A program made the position numbers and the translations under genes. Positions 24,601 to 36,675 of a stretch of 64,000 bases of DNA are shown here, in pieces. Origin of the DNA: Klebsormidium nitens (lineage: Eukaryota > Streptophyta > Klebsormidiophyceae > Klebsormidiales > Klebsormidiaceae); assembly GCA_000708835.1 (NCBI GenBank), contig DF236959.1:404153-468152 (forward strand), in the 5' to 3' direction. Under the pieces are notes generated by a model, which saw only the letters and a program-made list of their open reading frames with translations, did not search any database and was not told the DNA's origin. Within the stretch, counting starts at the first letter, position 1. The number at the start of each line of letters is the position of its first letter.

Positions 24601-25610
24601 ATGGACAGGCGTTTCACCATGCGGACATTTTTCTGTTCTGAGATGCTGATTTGTACTCGATGGATGTTAGACAGGTGTCATGCACATGGATGACAAACGA
24701 AGACGCTCGTAGGAGCCTCGTGCCGATGTTGACTTCTCTAACAGCCCGTGCCGATCGAAACAAGATGCGCATAACATTACAAGGATATATTGAGCAGTCG
24801 GACGTGATAAGGTTTCAGGTGCCCACAGAGTAAGATGCATTCACGTTCGCGTTCATTTTTGATGATCGACAGTGGCATGGCAAAAGCACAGTTTCTTACA
24901 GGTCAAATGGGAGGACATTCACGTAATGTGCTGCGAGGTGGTTAATTGTTCATGTGACTTGGCTTGTTCACGTTACCTATAAAGATGGTCGGAGCATCTA
25001 GCTTGTTGTTCACTTCTGCAAATGTGAACTGCCTTTCAGGTGTGATTCATCTGGATCGCGAGAACCTGGCGCTGATCTCGACCAACGCTGCTCCAATCAG
25101 AGCGCATCTATGCGAGCATTTGTGTGCTTCGTAAACAATCATATATGACATCGATAGAACCATGGAAGCATCAAAGAGAATCTTAAGGCTGCCGCAAGCG
25201 CTTGCCACGTGGCGCTCCGATATCCCCCATAAGGGATCACTTGACGTCGTCTCCTTGGCCCGTGACGACGAGCTCCGGGTTGGAATGACCGGAAAGGAAT
25301 AGGTCCGTCACCTGCAAACCATCAGGTCCACACTTTAAGTCCCAGAATGTCAAGTCCTCTTTACCTGACGAATCGGAGACAGGCGGAATCTGGCCGAAAT
25401 TTCTTGATCGATATGAAATCTGCTCATTCCACTATCGACGCCCAAGGCCAGACTGCTGACATCACAGCGCACCCGTGAAGTAGACGATATCGTAAGCGGA
25501 CTCAGTCGCCTATAGCTTCGCCGATATCCGCACTAGCCCGGCTCAGAAGGCGCAAGGCACAGCGCACCTACCGCAGACGTCAGTACGGACACTGACACGT
25601 ATACGCTGAT
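21670..25610. repeat. Segmental duplication unit B
   Basis: The tandem partner of unit A, with a spacer of about 460 bp (21211-21669) between them. Similarity remains high in coding sequence and in scattered noncoding blocks, with small indels elsewhere. The right end stops shortly before the last recognised exon of the RAD7-like gene at 25689. Confidence 0.8.
21803..23524 (-). pseudogene. WW-domain multi-pass membrane protein, copy 5 (two frameshifts)
   Basis: This is the closest relative of copy 4 and collinear with it over its full length. The leader frame (23524-23099) stops at about 23099. The first two hydrophobic segments and a good WW domain (PPDWHTLFDRKTNRVYFYN, VQWDPPP) lie in a second frame (to 22648). 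The rest (22714-21803) is in a third frame and ends in LDKKLLADFDRMLVEVKD, as in copy 4. The second shift lies at the CCCCCGCC tract right after the WW domain, where copy 4 has one more C. Otherwise conservation is high, so inactivation would be recent, or the indels are sequencing errors. Confidence 0.78.
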
Positions 25611-25688
25611 ACGTATGCACCCTGCTGACGCTGGCGTCAAACAAGTAACCCGACGCCACGGTCAAAACTGATTCTAAAGTAGGCTCAC

Positions 25689-28600
25689 CTGAGAGCATCC
25701 GAAGAGCCGCAGATTGTGCAGGCGCCTGCATGAGTCCGCCAGCAATCCGAGCCCCTGGTCCGACACGTGGCGGCACCACGACACGTCGAGTGACGTCAGC
25801 GAGTCGCGGGAGTGCTTAGCCAGGGCCATCAAGGTGGCGTCCCCGGCCTGTAAAAGTTCCAAACGAGGTTGAACAAGTCAGAGTGAAGTCCGCAATAGGT
25901 AAGAAAGCTGGCAAGAAGCCAAAATATCTTCAAAGGCTTCCGATGGGTCGTGCGATGGTGAGCTTCTAACAGACCGTATATTCGTCAGCAGACCACAAGT
26001 CCAGCTTTAGCGAGATCGACCAACCGTTGTGATCTGCAGTTTGCTTTCACAAAAAGGCCGGAGAAAGTCGAAGCAATCAAAACAGTCTTTTCTTTTGCCA
26101 ATGGCAGTCGCAGGAGGATCCTAAGCTAAACTCGTCAATTAGTGTACACCCACCCATTTGTCCTTAGTGACGTCGAATCCGAGGGGAAATAGTTACAAAA
26201 AGCTCTTGAATGTCACTGGGGACGCTCCTTGACAGCCTAAAAGGACCGGTTGCTCGTAAGTAATCATTGCTTTCCAGCCAGCTCCAACCGATGACATCCT
26301 ACTTCTCTACATTGAAGCGAGGGAGAAGAGACACGGGAAAAGCGCAACTTGCATGGCCCGAAAAGGAAGATGAAAGGGCAATTTGGAAAAAAAAACCCAT
26401 TTTGAGATCCGTTTCGGCAACGTGCACCCACCTTGCGGACGTTGTTGACGCTTAGGTGACGTAGTTGACTGCCAGAAGCCGTCACAAATGCCGCGAGCGC
26501 CTCGTCGCTGCACAGATAACGTAAGCGTTTGCTTGCATTCCTGGAGGTTACACTCTTCTTGACTTTTCGTTCGGAAAAGGGTAATCACGAGGCTTCGTAA
26601 CGAGCGAGTTCGTTCGGAGAAGGTAATCACGAGGCTTCGTGATGAGCGAGATTGCAATCATCACCTGCAATTGAACCCGATTGAGGCAGAGGAGGCGATA
26701 AATTGGCCGTCCACTTGACAGAAACATTTTGGGCACATTGTCAGGCATCTTATTGGGCACAGCTTAGCATCTGAACCATCACAAATGCGCAGATGAAACT
26801 CAATCTAGGTCCTAAGCACGAGGACTTACTCGACCGACATAAGGGGGCACCTTCTGAACAGCAGAAGGCACACCAACCAAACTGGACAGCAGAAAAGCTA
26901 ACCAGTGCGATCCAAGCTTTAACTAAATAAGGCAATGGAGCGGCGCAGAACGAGGCGTAACGGGATAACGCAGGACGAAACACCGAACGAACCCACGTAA
27001 GCTTGCCCAACAATAACTACAGGTGGCGCGTCTTGCGGTACCCGTTGGCCAGACCGCAACGCCCGTTCACAAACAGGAGCGGGAACAGAAGGGAAAAGGA
27101 ACGGAACACCGGAACTCACATGAACTTGCCCCGCCGCAGTGACAGGTGGCGCACTCCCCGGCAGCCATCCGCCAGCCGCGCGATTGCAACGTCCGTCAGT
27201 TTCACCGCGCCGTCCAGATCGAGCAGCGCCAAATTCGGACAGCATGCTGCAAGGGCCGCGACCGCGGCGTCCGAAACGTCCGACGCGCCGGCGAGGCGGA
27301 GCTCCTCCAGGCCGGACCCGAGCGTAACGCCCAGCTCTTGGACCAGGGCGTCCGTTACGTTGGAAACGGCGGAGAGGTTGAGGCGGCGGAGACCGGTGAG
27401 TCGGAGGAGGCTCGGCTGGATGCGGGCTGGGGACAGAACGGGGAGAACAAATGAGCAGCGAAACGAGACTTGTTGAGCAAGTTGGGCTCGGAACGAAACG
27501 AGGGCGAATTCGGTTTTCCACCCAAAAAACGAAGGGCTCAAAGAAGCCTGTACTGCTGTGGAATGATCGTGACTCCGAGTGGATTGAGCTTTACACGCGT
27601 CACAGAGGGTTTGCAGATGGACCAAAGAAACAGGACAAAAAGTAACCAAACCTTTTAGCAGAAAAACAGGGCTGTGTGGCTGAAATACTGAAGGTCCAAA
27701 AGAAGTGGAGGTAGTGCCTCGAAGAACTCCTCAAACGTTTTCGAGAAGACAAAATGCGCACCAAATAAGGAAAAGCTGAAATTCGGCCATACTCGACTTT
27801 CGCCGCGTTTGAGCTTGAGCAATTGATGCTGTCCGAAAACTCACCCCCGTCCAGCTGCGCGCAGCCCTCTAACGACAGACTCGTCAGCCGCCCCCACAAA
27901 GCGTCCGCAGTCATACGCACCGCGTCCTCCGTCAGCAGGGAGCACTTGCGCAGCTCGAGTGACGTCACTCCAGGAGCGGCCGCCAAGAGTTTTTCCAAAG
28001 CCGCGTCGGTTAGGCGGTAGGCACCCCGCAGGGAGAGAGTGGTGAGCTGCGGGAGGGTATTCACACCACCCGCGAACGTGGCGGACAGGCCTTGGTCGGT
28101 GATGCAGCGGCCGCACATGCCCAAGTCGAGCACCTGAAGCAAAAGCGGGGGGGATGTAAAAACCTTCTCTGAGAGGGGAATGGTTGCAGAATGGACGAGA
28201 GGAGCTGTCAGGGTCAGGCTGTGCTTGTTTCTGAGGAAATTGCACTAAGGAAGGAGAAGGGAGGGGCAAGAACGCGAGTTGAGGGAGGGGGGCCTTGCAA
28301 GGTGAACGACGTAGAGTTGATGAACTCTCAGCGCTTCCAGATTGTGGCAAAAGAAGCAAGTCTGGTGGCAGCTTAAGTTTCAAGGAACAAGCTTCTGCCC
28401 AGCTTCAACTTTTTCTCAATTGCGCCCGAAATGTCAACGGGAATACACAACGGAAGGGAATGTGTCACAGAAGCAGAAGCTGGGAGAGAAGAAGACCAAA
28501 TCTGCATCTTACCTCCAACCTCTGCGTGTCCGTCTGCGCCATGGCTTCCGTCATCTCCGCCTCGCCCACCAGAGTGCAGTCCGGCAGCACAATCTCCCCG

Positions 28601-31142
28601 GGGGATCCCCGGAAGAACAGGCTGAGCGTCTCGGGAATCATCTTCCGTCGCGCACAGAACCCCGCCGCGACACGCTTCCTCACCGCATCCGGAATGCCCT
28701 CCATCGACTCAACGAACTCGGCATTATCCACCAACAGGCGCACGCTCATGTCGAAAAGCGAGGGGATCGGACGACGACCAAAAAGTGCGGCAGTGTCCAG
28801 TGTTCGAGAGGGGGTCCAGTCGACCACAGGCCGGGGGGCAGAATCCTCTGGCAAATGCTCCCCCCGGGCGGCTGCAGCGGCGCCACGCTCGCGCACAAGC
28901 TTGCGAGCGGTGGAGAAGGGGCCGGGCCAGTCCGGCTCTTCGCCCCCTGAATCGTCGGCTGCCACCTGGCGCCCTCGGGGGATGCGTGGGGGGGCATCCT
29001 CAGCCTGCCAAAACAAAGGAATCTAGATTAATTGGCATGATAGATCTGTGCCATAAAGCGAGTAGTGAGTCCAAAATGGGACAGCAAAATGCAGTCCCAA
29101 TAGGAAAGCGTATGCCCTCCTTTTTCAGGCACCTTTGCCGATTCAAGATAAGGCTGGCAACCAGTCCTCAGGCTTACAATTCCACAAACATCAGAGCAGA
29201 TACTTGCCTATCTATCACAAGTGTACGCCTTATCTACTTGTCAACGGCATACATGCAACACCCGGAGCGCAAGTGTTTTTCAGGCCTCACTCTAGGAGGC
29301 CTAACTCGACAATTTTCATTCGTCGAATCTGGAACATGTTTGTGCATTCTAGTCGGGGCTTGTCACTCTTGATCTTCGCGCTTTCCAAAACATGGCTCTT
29401 TTGTCCTCCCAAAGCACAACCCAGAAGCCCAAAACCACTCAAGCAAAGAAACACGCCCTCTGCTAGAAGGACAAATCAGGATGTACAAGGCTTCTGAAAA
29501 ATCGGTCTTATCCACTGAGACTTCCCCGCTACTCTCTATGAGACACATGCTTAGCACAAGACATTCCTGCAATTCAACCAATATGCTCCGGTAACACCTT
29601 TGCCGATTGACAGAGGTGACACCCAGAGGCACCCACCTCTTCATCCCCCTCGTCCTCCTCCGCAACATGATCATCCCCCGCAAAATGGGCGAAATGCGCA
29701 GCCCGCCGCCGCGCAATTGCCAAGAAGCGCGCACGCGCCCTGTCCCCCTGATCCTGGTCGCCGCCCACATCATCTACGCCAGCTGGCGCATCCCCAGCAC
29801 CGCCACCTGCATCGACAGCTGGCGCCGCCCTGTTACGCCTGCGGTTTCGGGGACGCTCGACCTCAGCCCCGTCTGCAGCATCCACTGACTGCTCGCCAGC
29901 TGGCGCCAGCTGTCTGCCGCGTTGCTCGGCCGTTCCTGAGGGACCTGCTTCTCCGTCGTTCTCGACCTCCGCATTCTTCCGCTTCCGGGGGGCAGGACGC
30001 TTCTTGCCCTTCTTGTCCTCAGAGGCACCATTTGCTTGTTGGGCTACTTCGCCAGGCAGGTGTCCGTTCACTTTGGCCCCTGGGGGTAGTCTGCCCCCTG
30101 CAATCAGTTCACTGTTTTTTGTCTTGGCCTGTGCCCCCCCCATCTTTGCCTTTCCCTTGTTGACTCTCAAAGCAATTGGATTGTCCTCATCTGTCTCAAG
30201 CTCAGGCTGTGCAAACCCAGTCTGGCCCCCACCAATTGTTGCCCCAATCCCTCCCAGAACCTTGGCAGAATTACTCTCAGAACCCTCTGCAAAGCCCTCC
30301 TCCGAAACCCCCCCTGACCCACTTGCGACTTCCTCCCCCTCGGTCTGCTTGAAGGTTGCCGACAATCTGACCTTTCTTGTCCGTCCACTTGAGACAGAGT
30401 CTTGCCCAAACCCGGCGCCATTTCTTTCCATTTTCATTTCTGGTGTCCGCAAATCCAACTCGGCCCCTTCGTCCAATTGGAAATCAAACACTGCTTCCTC
30501 CTTCTTCACCGTCACCTCGCTCTCATCTTTGGCCTTCCTCTTCCTCGACCCACTGACACCATTCACTCGCTTCTGCTCCAAACTGCCAGCTGTATCTTTA
30601 CCAGCTCGCTTGCGCAAAGTCCTCGTCCGGACTCCCTCTTCATTCTGAGCCGGTGTCACCGGACTCAGCTTCCCAACCAGGGCCCGCCCTTGGACTGGGC
30701 TGCTCAGTCCGTCCAACCTCTCGATTTTGGCTTTCCCGTTGGCTTGCACTTGGCTAACCAATCCATCCAACCTTTCAACCTTTTTTGTCCCCATGGATTG
30801 CGCAAGTGCAGCCGATCCATCCAACTTCTCCACCTCCGCTTTTCCATTCAGTTCTCTGCTGCCATCTAGAACTCCATTCGCCACACCCCGCGTTCGCACA
30901 CAACCCTTCTCCTCCTCGTCCATCTTTGATGACACTACCTCTGTGTCAAACCTGCCCTGACCATACCCAGAGCATAGCGGGCAGGCCCAGTCGCCATCGG
31001 GCAGCCCGTCGCTGGTGTCAAGCGCCGGCGTAAGACAGGTATCGTGGAACGATCGTGGGCAGTGGTCGCAGCACAAAAGGTCTCCGCCGTCTGAGCAGAC
31101 AAAGCAGTCTGAGTCGTTGGAATCAACCGACGCAGCGGCCAT
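25689..31142 (-). CDS. PHD finger plus RAD7-like leucine-rich repeat protein (six exons found)
   Basis: Exons by splice signals and phase: 31142-29637, 29004-28513, 28133-27845, 27426-27120, 26507-26432 and 25847-25689 (943 codons, all phases consistent). Exon 1 opens with a C4HC3 PHD finger (CFVC, LLCCDHC, FHDTC, WACPLC, residues about 12-58), which usually reads histone H3 tails. A long acidic and basic linker follows, then a helix rich in RARARFLAIARRRAAHFAHF. Exons 2-6 give a RAD7/F-box-type LRR solenoid (LDLGMCGRCITDQGL, LEELRLAG, SLDVSWCRHVSDQGLG) as in plant RAD7-like proteins. The family normally ends with a short ITD...GHSN-type segment; I cannot find that exon. Reading through the last donor gives only VSLL and a stop. 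Nuclear location and a chromatin or DNA-repair ubiquitin-ligase role are inferred from the families. Confidence 0.85.
26566..26650. repeat. Two-copy tandem repeat, about 42 bp
   Basis: TTCGTTCGGAAAAGGGTAAT...GAGCGAG (26566-26608) is followed directly by a near-identical second copy (26609-26650). It lies in the intron between exons 4 and 5 of the RAD7-like gene. Confidence 0.7.
26990..27062. repeat. Decayed duplicate of RAD7-like exon 4 end
   Basis: In minus orientation this repeats the end of exon 4 (27095-27160): both contain GCGCCACCTGT followed by a GGGCAAG block and a donor-like sequence. The copy carries an early stop (CACCTGTAG) and lies in the intron just past the genuine donor. Confidence 0.55.
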
Positions 31143-32136
31143 GGCAAACGTTGCTTCAGCGCCGCTCCTTTCTGAGCGCCTCTCAGTGCAAAATGGCAGG
31201 GCACAATAGAGGAGGCGCTCTGCCGCCCCAGCTGAAACTTAAAGAGTGTCCTCGAGTTCCTTGTGCCAAGATTGGAAATGAAGCCTCGCAGTCTGTTGGC
31301 AGTGTTGCGCAGCTCAAACAGGAAGCACCGCAGGCTACATCTGCAGATTCTCCCGCGAGTTGCGTTCCCGTGGGCAGTTTACAGCCGTCCAGATTGGCGC
31401 GAAATGGTAACGGGTTTGTTTGCGCGTATCTTCACATCTTGACGAATCAACTGGTGCCACATCATCAGCCGTTGCCATGTGGCTAAGGGTATGTACCAAT
31501 TTGTCGATGGTACCGTACCGGCGTAGCTGGCCTTCGAAAAATTTGGGCATTTCCTGAAGGCAACAGGGGCGGCTAGAATGGGGTGAAAACACGAAGCCAC
31601 CTTGCAAAACTACAGGGGCGCCTGAGGTGCCGCACAGAAAATCATCAGTATTGCAACTGAAGAGATGAGAGCCTATGGGAAAGGACTAGGAAGGTCGTGA
31701 GTTTGTCAATTCCTAGAACAGAGTGCATGCATGTGCTAGCAGACAATGGAGTCGCTAGCAATGAAAGGTGCAATGCCAGCAGGCCAGAAGCTCAGCATTG
31801 GGCGGACTTCACAGGCAACTCACCGCTGCTGTTCTCAGAGTGCCGCCCTGCATCAGCACTCCAGAGTCCTCGTCAAACCGCCGGTCAGTGCACAAGCGAG
31901 TTTCTCAAAGAGTTTCTTGGGAATAGGATGTATTGGTTACTAGTTGGGCACTTTCCAGATTGCTGTTTCCTGCTGCGATGGAAAGTCCGTTGTGGTGGTA
32001 GTAAGTCTTTCTTGCCCTCGATTGACATCATCAGGGTCGCCTCATTCTGTTGCACGTGTCAGATAAAAGAATGTAAGTATTCCACGCCACAGATCACCCC
32101 AACAAAAGCTGAATTTCAGACCCTGTAAGTTCCATC
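31143..32136. promoter_or_regulatory. Divergent promoter region between PHD/RAD7-like gene and CCB-like gene
   Basis: About 1 kb separates the two start codons and must contain both 5' UTRs and promoters. I see no distinctive element or additional gene. Confidence 0.45.
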
Positions 32137-35100
32137 ATGTTTCCTGATTGGGGACGCACAGACTGCAAAGCCTGTTCCGTGAAAGGCCTCCATGCCGTAC
32201 CATCACCTCATCGCAGGTCTTTCTTTTTTCCCAACCACCTCGCCAAGCCAGTCGCGCACAAAGCAAGGCAGTATGCGGTGGTAGCCACTTGTGGTGCAGC
32301 AAGCACAGTTCGTTCCTGGGTGCGTCCTCACATTCCCTTCTTGAAGCGGTAAGTTTGACTGCTCAACAGAGCCTGCATGCACCTCTTGTAGCCGTCCACT
32401 TCAATCTAGCCTTTTCTGGCAATGCACGATTGATGCAAAAGATGCAGAAAGAAGATGGACTCGAAACAGGGTCCCCAAGAAGTTGCCACAGCTACCGTAG
32501 CCTGAGTCGAAGAAACTGACTCTACATACACGAGCACAAAATCAAGTGTGGATTGTCAAGGGCAACAGCAAAGGCACATCTCTGTGGGCACTTGTGAAAA
32601 TCCTTGTTCCTTTGAATTGCAAAAGCGCCTTAGAAAGGTGAATAGGGGCCACTAAGAAAGCATCTTTAGTCATATTGTACCGGACTTTGAAAAGTGGCGC
32701 GCATATCCTTGAATGGCTTCCTGAAGCGTGCGCATTGAAAACGTTGAGTGAACCTTGCTTCAGGCTTTGCCGCAACGACAACCGCTCAGGCGAGCACTCC
32801 TGATTGTCCGAGCCAGTAAGGGGCCTCTTTCGGTGCCAAAACCACGGGTGCCAATTGAGGTGTCAAATGTAAGTAGACACCTACTTTCTCGCAGTCAGAT
32901 TGAAGATCATATGAATTTGGTTCTGGTTGAGACAGCTGGGGTCCAGCATCTTGCCCAGCTGGGAGATCTGAAGCTGTCTTCGTTTGGCAGGTTCTCAGCG
33001 GTAAAAAGTATGATGACAATAAGATCTGATCATTGTTGAAAGCAAGCTCTACCTTAGGATTGCTCCTGATGTCTACAATGATAGTATCCTTTTACAGCAA
33101 TAAACTACTGGATCCTGGAACGAATGACCTGCCATTACTGCCTCTTTGCGAGTTTTCCTTGGTCATTCTCATGGGTTTTCTCGTCATCCATTGCCTGCTC
33201 TTCCTACCTATTTCGCTTTCTACTCCTTGTCTCCTTGGTCGCTGTGCTTTTGTGTCCAAGAAGAGAGACTAGTCTTGAAACAAGAGCAAGACTATTCCAT
33301 GTGCAACATGAATTCCAGCTCATAGTACCACCTCATCTTGCTGACCAACATCAGTTTTGGGCTCCTCTTGCAGATTCTCACCGTTCTTACCACAGTCTTC
33401 TTGGTCACCAGCGAACCCCTCTTCCACTCAGCTGGGCTTACGGGCTCGGAATTGCATGTGAGCGCGCCTTTGTCACCCCTTGGATTTCTTTGCGAACCCG
33501 TTTCTATACCCAGTTTCCGGCGAATCTTCTGTTACTTCGTTACAAGGGCAAATACGCGCGCTGTGCTTTTCGATGATGGTTGGGGGGAAGAACATGCTCG
33601 CTTCAATTGCTCAATATCGGAAAATCGGAACACGAACCAATCATTGAACTCTTCTTGAACCCGTAATTAACAAACGGTCAGAGACTCACATGGTGAACAC
33701 GTTCATTTATCATCGTGGCTCTGTTTCTGCCTTTGATCCATTTAGGTTGTATTAAGTCTCTTTTTCCTTTCGTTTTGCGTGATACCAGGCACTCACGTGT
33801 CCCCCAATTTGCCGGTCAACCTGTATCCTTGTTCACTGCCTCTTGGAGGGATGCACAAGATTCAGACAGGTCGGAAGCGATGCGCAGTCTCAGCCCCCGT
33901 TCGGCGCACCATCATCACGACTTAATCGATGCCCTGAGCATCCTCACTGTTTTCCGCGTTTCATCGTACACGTGTGTGCCCAATAGTTTGTCTAGTTTTG
34001 TTGGCCCTTTGTCGACGTAATTCTTCGACTGACTCTCGCTTTCACGTTCTCGTTTTCTACCACCCTTTTCCACGCACACGTGGTGGGTTTTCTTGAGTCC
34101 GGTTGTAGCACGATCTTGTGCTACCTGCGTTCATCGACTCTCCCCTCATCGTTCCTGCCTTTCCATTCTTAACTTCGAGGTCCGGAGTTGCTTTCTCTGA
34201 TAACCCTCGTTAACCTCTCTCCATTACTTTTTGACTGCTTCTTTTTTTCTTGCAGCGGACCGTTATTTCCACTCAGGCCATAGGCTTGTTCCTAATCCTG
34301 GGCCTTACTGTCCAGTCTTACCTAGACCTGCGTGCGCTCCGGGAAGCCACCAGCGGAACGGAAACGGAGCGGCCGAGCGAACCCAGCGAAGCGCAGGCGG
34401 AGGTGTGGTGCCCTCTTTGCACTTTTTTTCTGGTTGTCACCCCGTGTGCCTTTTCGGCGACACGTAGCCCGTAAAACTATGACTGAGTTTCGCTGCGACC
34501 ATGTGCTTTCTGGGCGACGACGAAAACGGAGCCTCGGCTAAACGGTCGCTCAACGACACCGGCCCTCGGAGGAGGGCGTCAGACTATGTACATCACATGG
34601 CTACGAGGCGTCCTCAGGGCATGGGCTTTAGCTTTGATGATGCCGCCACCAAAAGTAGGTTCTCAGAGGAATAGGCCGACCGAACCAGCTGTAAACGGGA
34701 CACTTCCGAAAGCCCGTCTGTAATGTGAAATGTGGAATGTGAAGCCGTGACCAAGAATACCTCCCAATCGCAGCCCGCTCGGTTCTTTTAGAGGGCTCGT
34801 TCACGATTGCAAGGTATCAATCTAATCACGCGCGTTGAGTGGTCTGGCGAGAATGCCAATCTGCAAAGTGGGCTGGATGTGCCAGAATCTTTATCAGGAA
34901 TGATGGAAGTCTTATTTTGATCTTACCGCAGGTGGTAGATAACGCGGACCTACTAAAGGAGCTGGGCCGCAGTCAACCCAGCAAAGACGAGCTCAAGGTG
35001 CCCTTGCCGCCCAACTTTTATACGTCCTTTTCTTGCTTCACATCTGATTCGCGGCAATTCAATTTCTGATTCTTTCGTTGCGCGGACATCGCTTGACATG

Positions 35101-36675
35101 CTGTTATTCCAAGCGAAAGGACTCGTTCAATTCTGATAGAGGAAGAAGAGAAGCGCAAGGAATATCGGTGCAGCGCTCAGCGTAAAGAGAGGAGGATGAC
35201 GTGAAGACCGGAGCAAGGACGCATTTCGCGAAAGTGGGCAATTTGTGATCAGCGTGGATCTTCAGGAGGAAACAAGAGTCGAAGAGGGTGGTTTGACTGC
35301 AGGAAGCATGCTCGGCATTCGAAGGGGAACCTTTTATCTGGGTCATCTCGGAAAACACGTTCCAGAGGCCTCTCCGAAAGCTTTGGCCTTCCTGCAAAGT
35401 CTCGACGACCACGGATGAAGGCTTTCTCTGGCAGACACGGGCCACTGTCAGCAGAACTCCTTCGTTGCGTCCCCTGATCAGATCTTCGTAAATAGAGGTG
35501 GCGAAGCACGAAGACGCGGATGCTTTGTAAGTTTCTGCTCTCCCCTCTCATCTCTCTCGAGTGAATACCTCGTCGCTCTCCTTCTCCTTCTCTTCACCAG
35601 ATTTTTGTAACTAGTGGCGAGGGCAAAAAGACGAAGACGCTCCGGTTGGAGGAGTGGAGCTTGGACGGCGCGCGCGACTACGAGTCGCTGATAGACACCG
35701 TCCGAAAGATCGTGCCGCAACTCACGGCGTACCCGCTCACCGTCCTATACCAGGTGCGACAAATCGGGGGAGGTTTTCCTGCTTATAAAGTTAGAGACGG
35801 ATAGTAGTGGCGGCCTGAAATGCGAGAGGGTACAAGAATTGACGTTTGAACATTGGGAGAAGGTGTTGCCATGAGCGAGTTGTGTTTCGAGAAAAGTCGA
35901 CGGGGAATCTATGATATCGGTGGCTGATGCGCGCGTCGGTGAAGTTTAAGGCTTGGCTGGAAGCTCAAGTGACCGAAGGATGATACTTTTGGTGTTTGGT
36001 AGTCGATGTCAGGCCCAACTTGATACTTGTTTAGCACACGTAACAACTCTGTGTATTCGCGTCTTGCGTCGGACGAAACAACGCAGAGCAGTCTTCAGGT
36101 CAGGAAAGGTGTTTCCACCCAAAACACTTCCGGTCATCGAGAAGAATCGCAAACCAAGCCCTCTTTCATACGAAGTGCACTTTGTAGTAGCCGGGTAGAT
36201 CACTGTAGCCATGCACAGGGCAATCGATGATCATAACACTTTCATCGTCTTGCTTTAGCACAAAGTCGCAGAGATTGACGAAAAAGGAGCCGGGGGGTGT
36301 AGCAAAGGGGTCGGAATTTGTTACCAGGCTGTGATGCTATGCTCACAGACAGACCCACTCTGCCAGGTTCGACAAACTGGGGAGTTTTTCCTGCTAGAAG
36401 CGGAGGACGACGTCCCGAAGCTGCTGGGCACCGCTGGTTTTGTGTACATACACCCCTCGCCCAGCTGGGAGGTGAGTTGTCCCCGTTTTGCGCGCCTTTT
36501 CACACCTCCGGAGTCACGGCCTCAGAGCTGCACGGTGCTTCTAACGTGACGTGTCACAAGCTTGCAGGAAAGTGCGGATTTGAGGCGGGGCCCTGGGAAC
36601 GTATTATTCTCCGCATCTTCGAAAGTCTGGAGAATCACTTCCATAATATCAAACCTGGATGTCTGGCTGTTGTAA
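32137..36675 (+). CDS. Plastid-type membrane protein, CCB2/CCB4-like candidate (eight exons)
   Basis: Exons by splice signals and phase: 32137-32348, 32790-33000, 33374-33457, 34256-34402, 34932-34997, 35601-35753, 36367-36471 and 36568-36675 (361 aa, all phases consistent). The N-terminus is basic and Ser/Ala-rich (HRRSFFFPNHLAKP), resembling a transit peptide. Two hydrophobic segments follow (ILTVLTTVFLVTS and QAIGLFLILGLTVQS), joined by AGLTGSELH. That linker and the Trp-containing end (SASSKVWRITSIISNLD) resemble the thylakoid cofactor-assembly proteins CCB2/CCB4, which help attach heme to cytochrome b6. The middle (EEWSLDGARDYESLIDTV) is divergent, so the family call is tentative. A GTAAG at 32869 could be a donor, but the 30-bp gap to the next acceptor is in frame and was read through. 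The start is the first ATG of the leader frame. Confidence 0.6.

Noticed and set aside
32869-32898. 30-bp intron in the CCB-like gene
   Set aside because: It is too short for an intron, a multiple of three and free of stops, so it was kept as coding.
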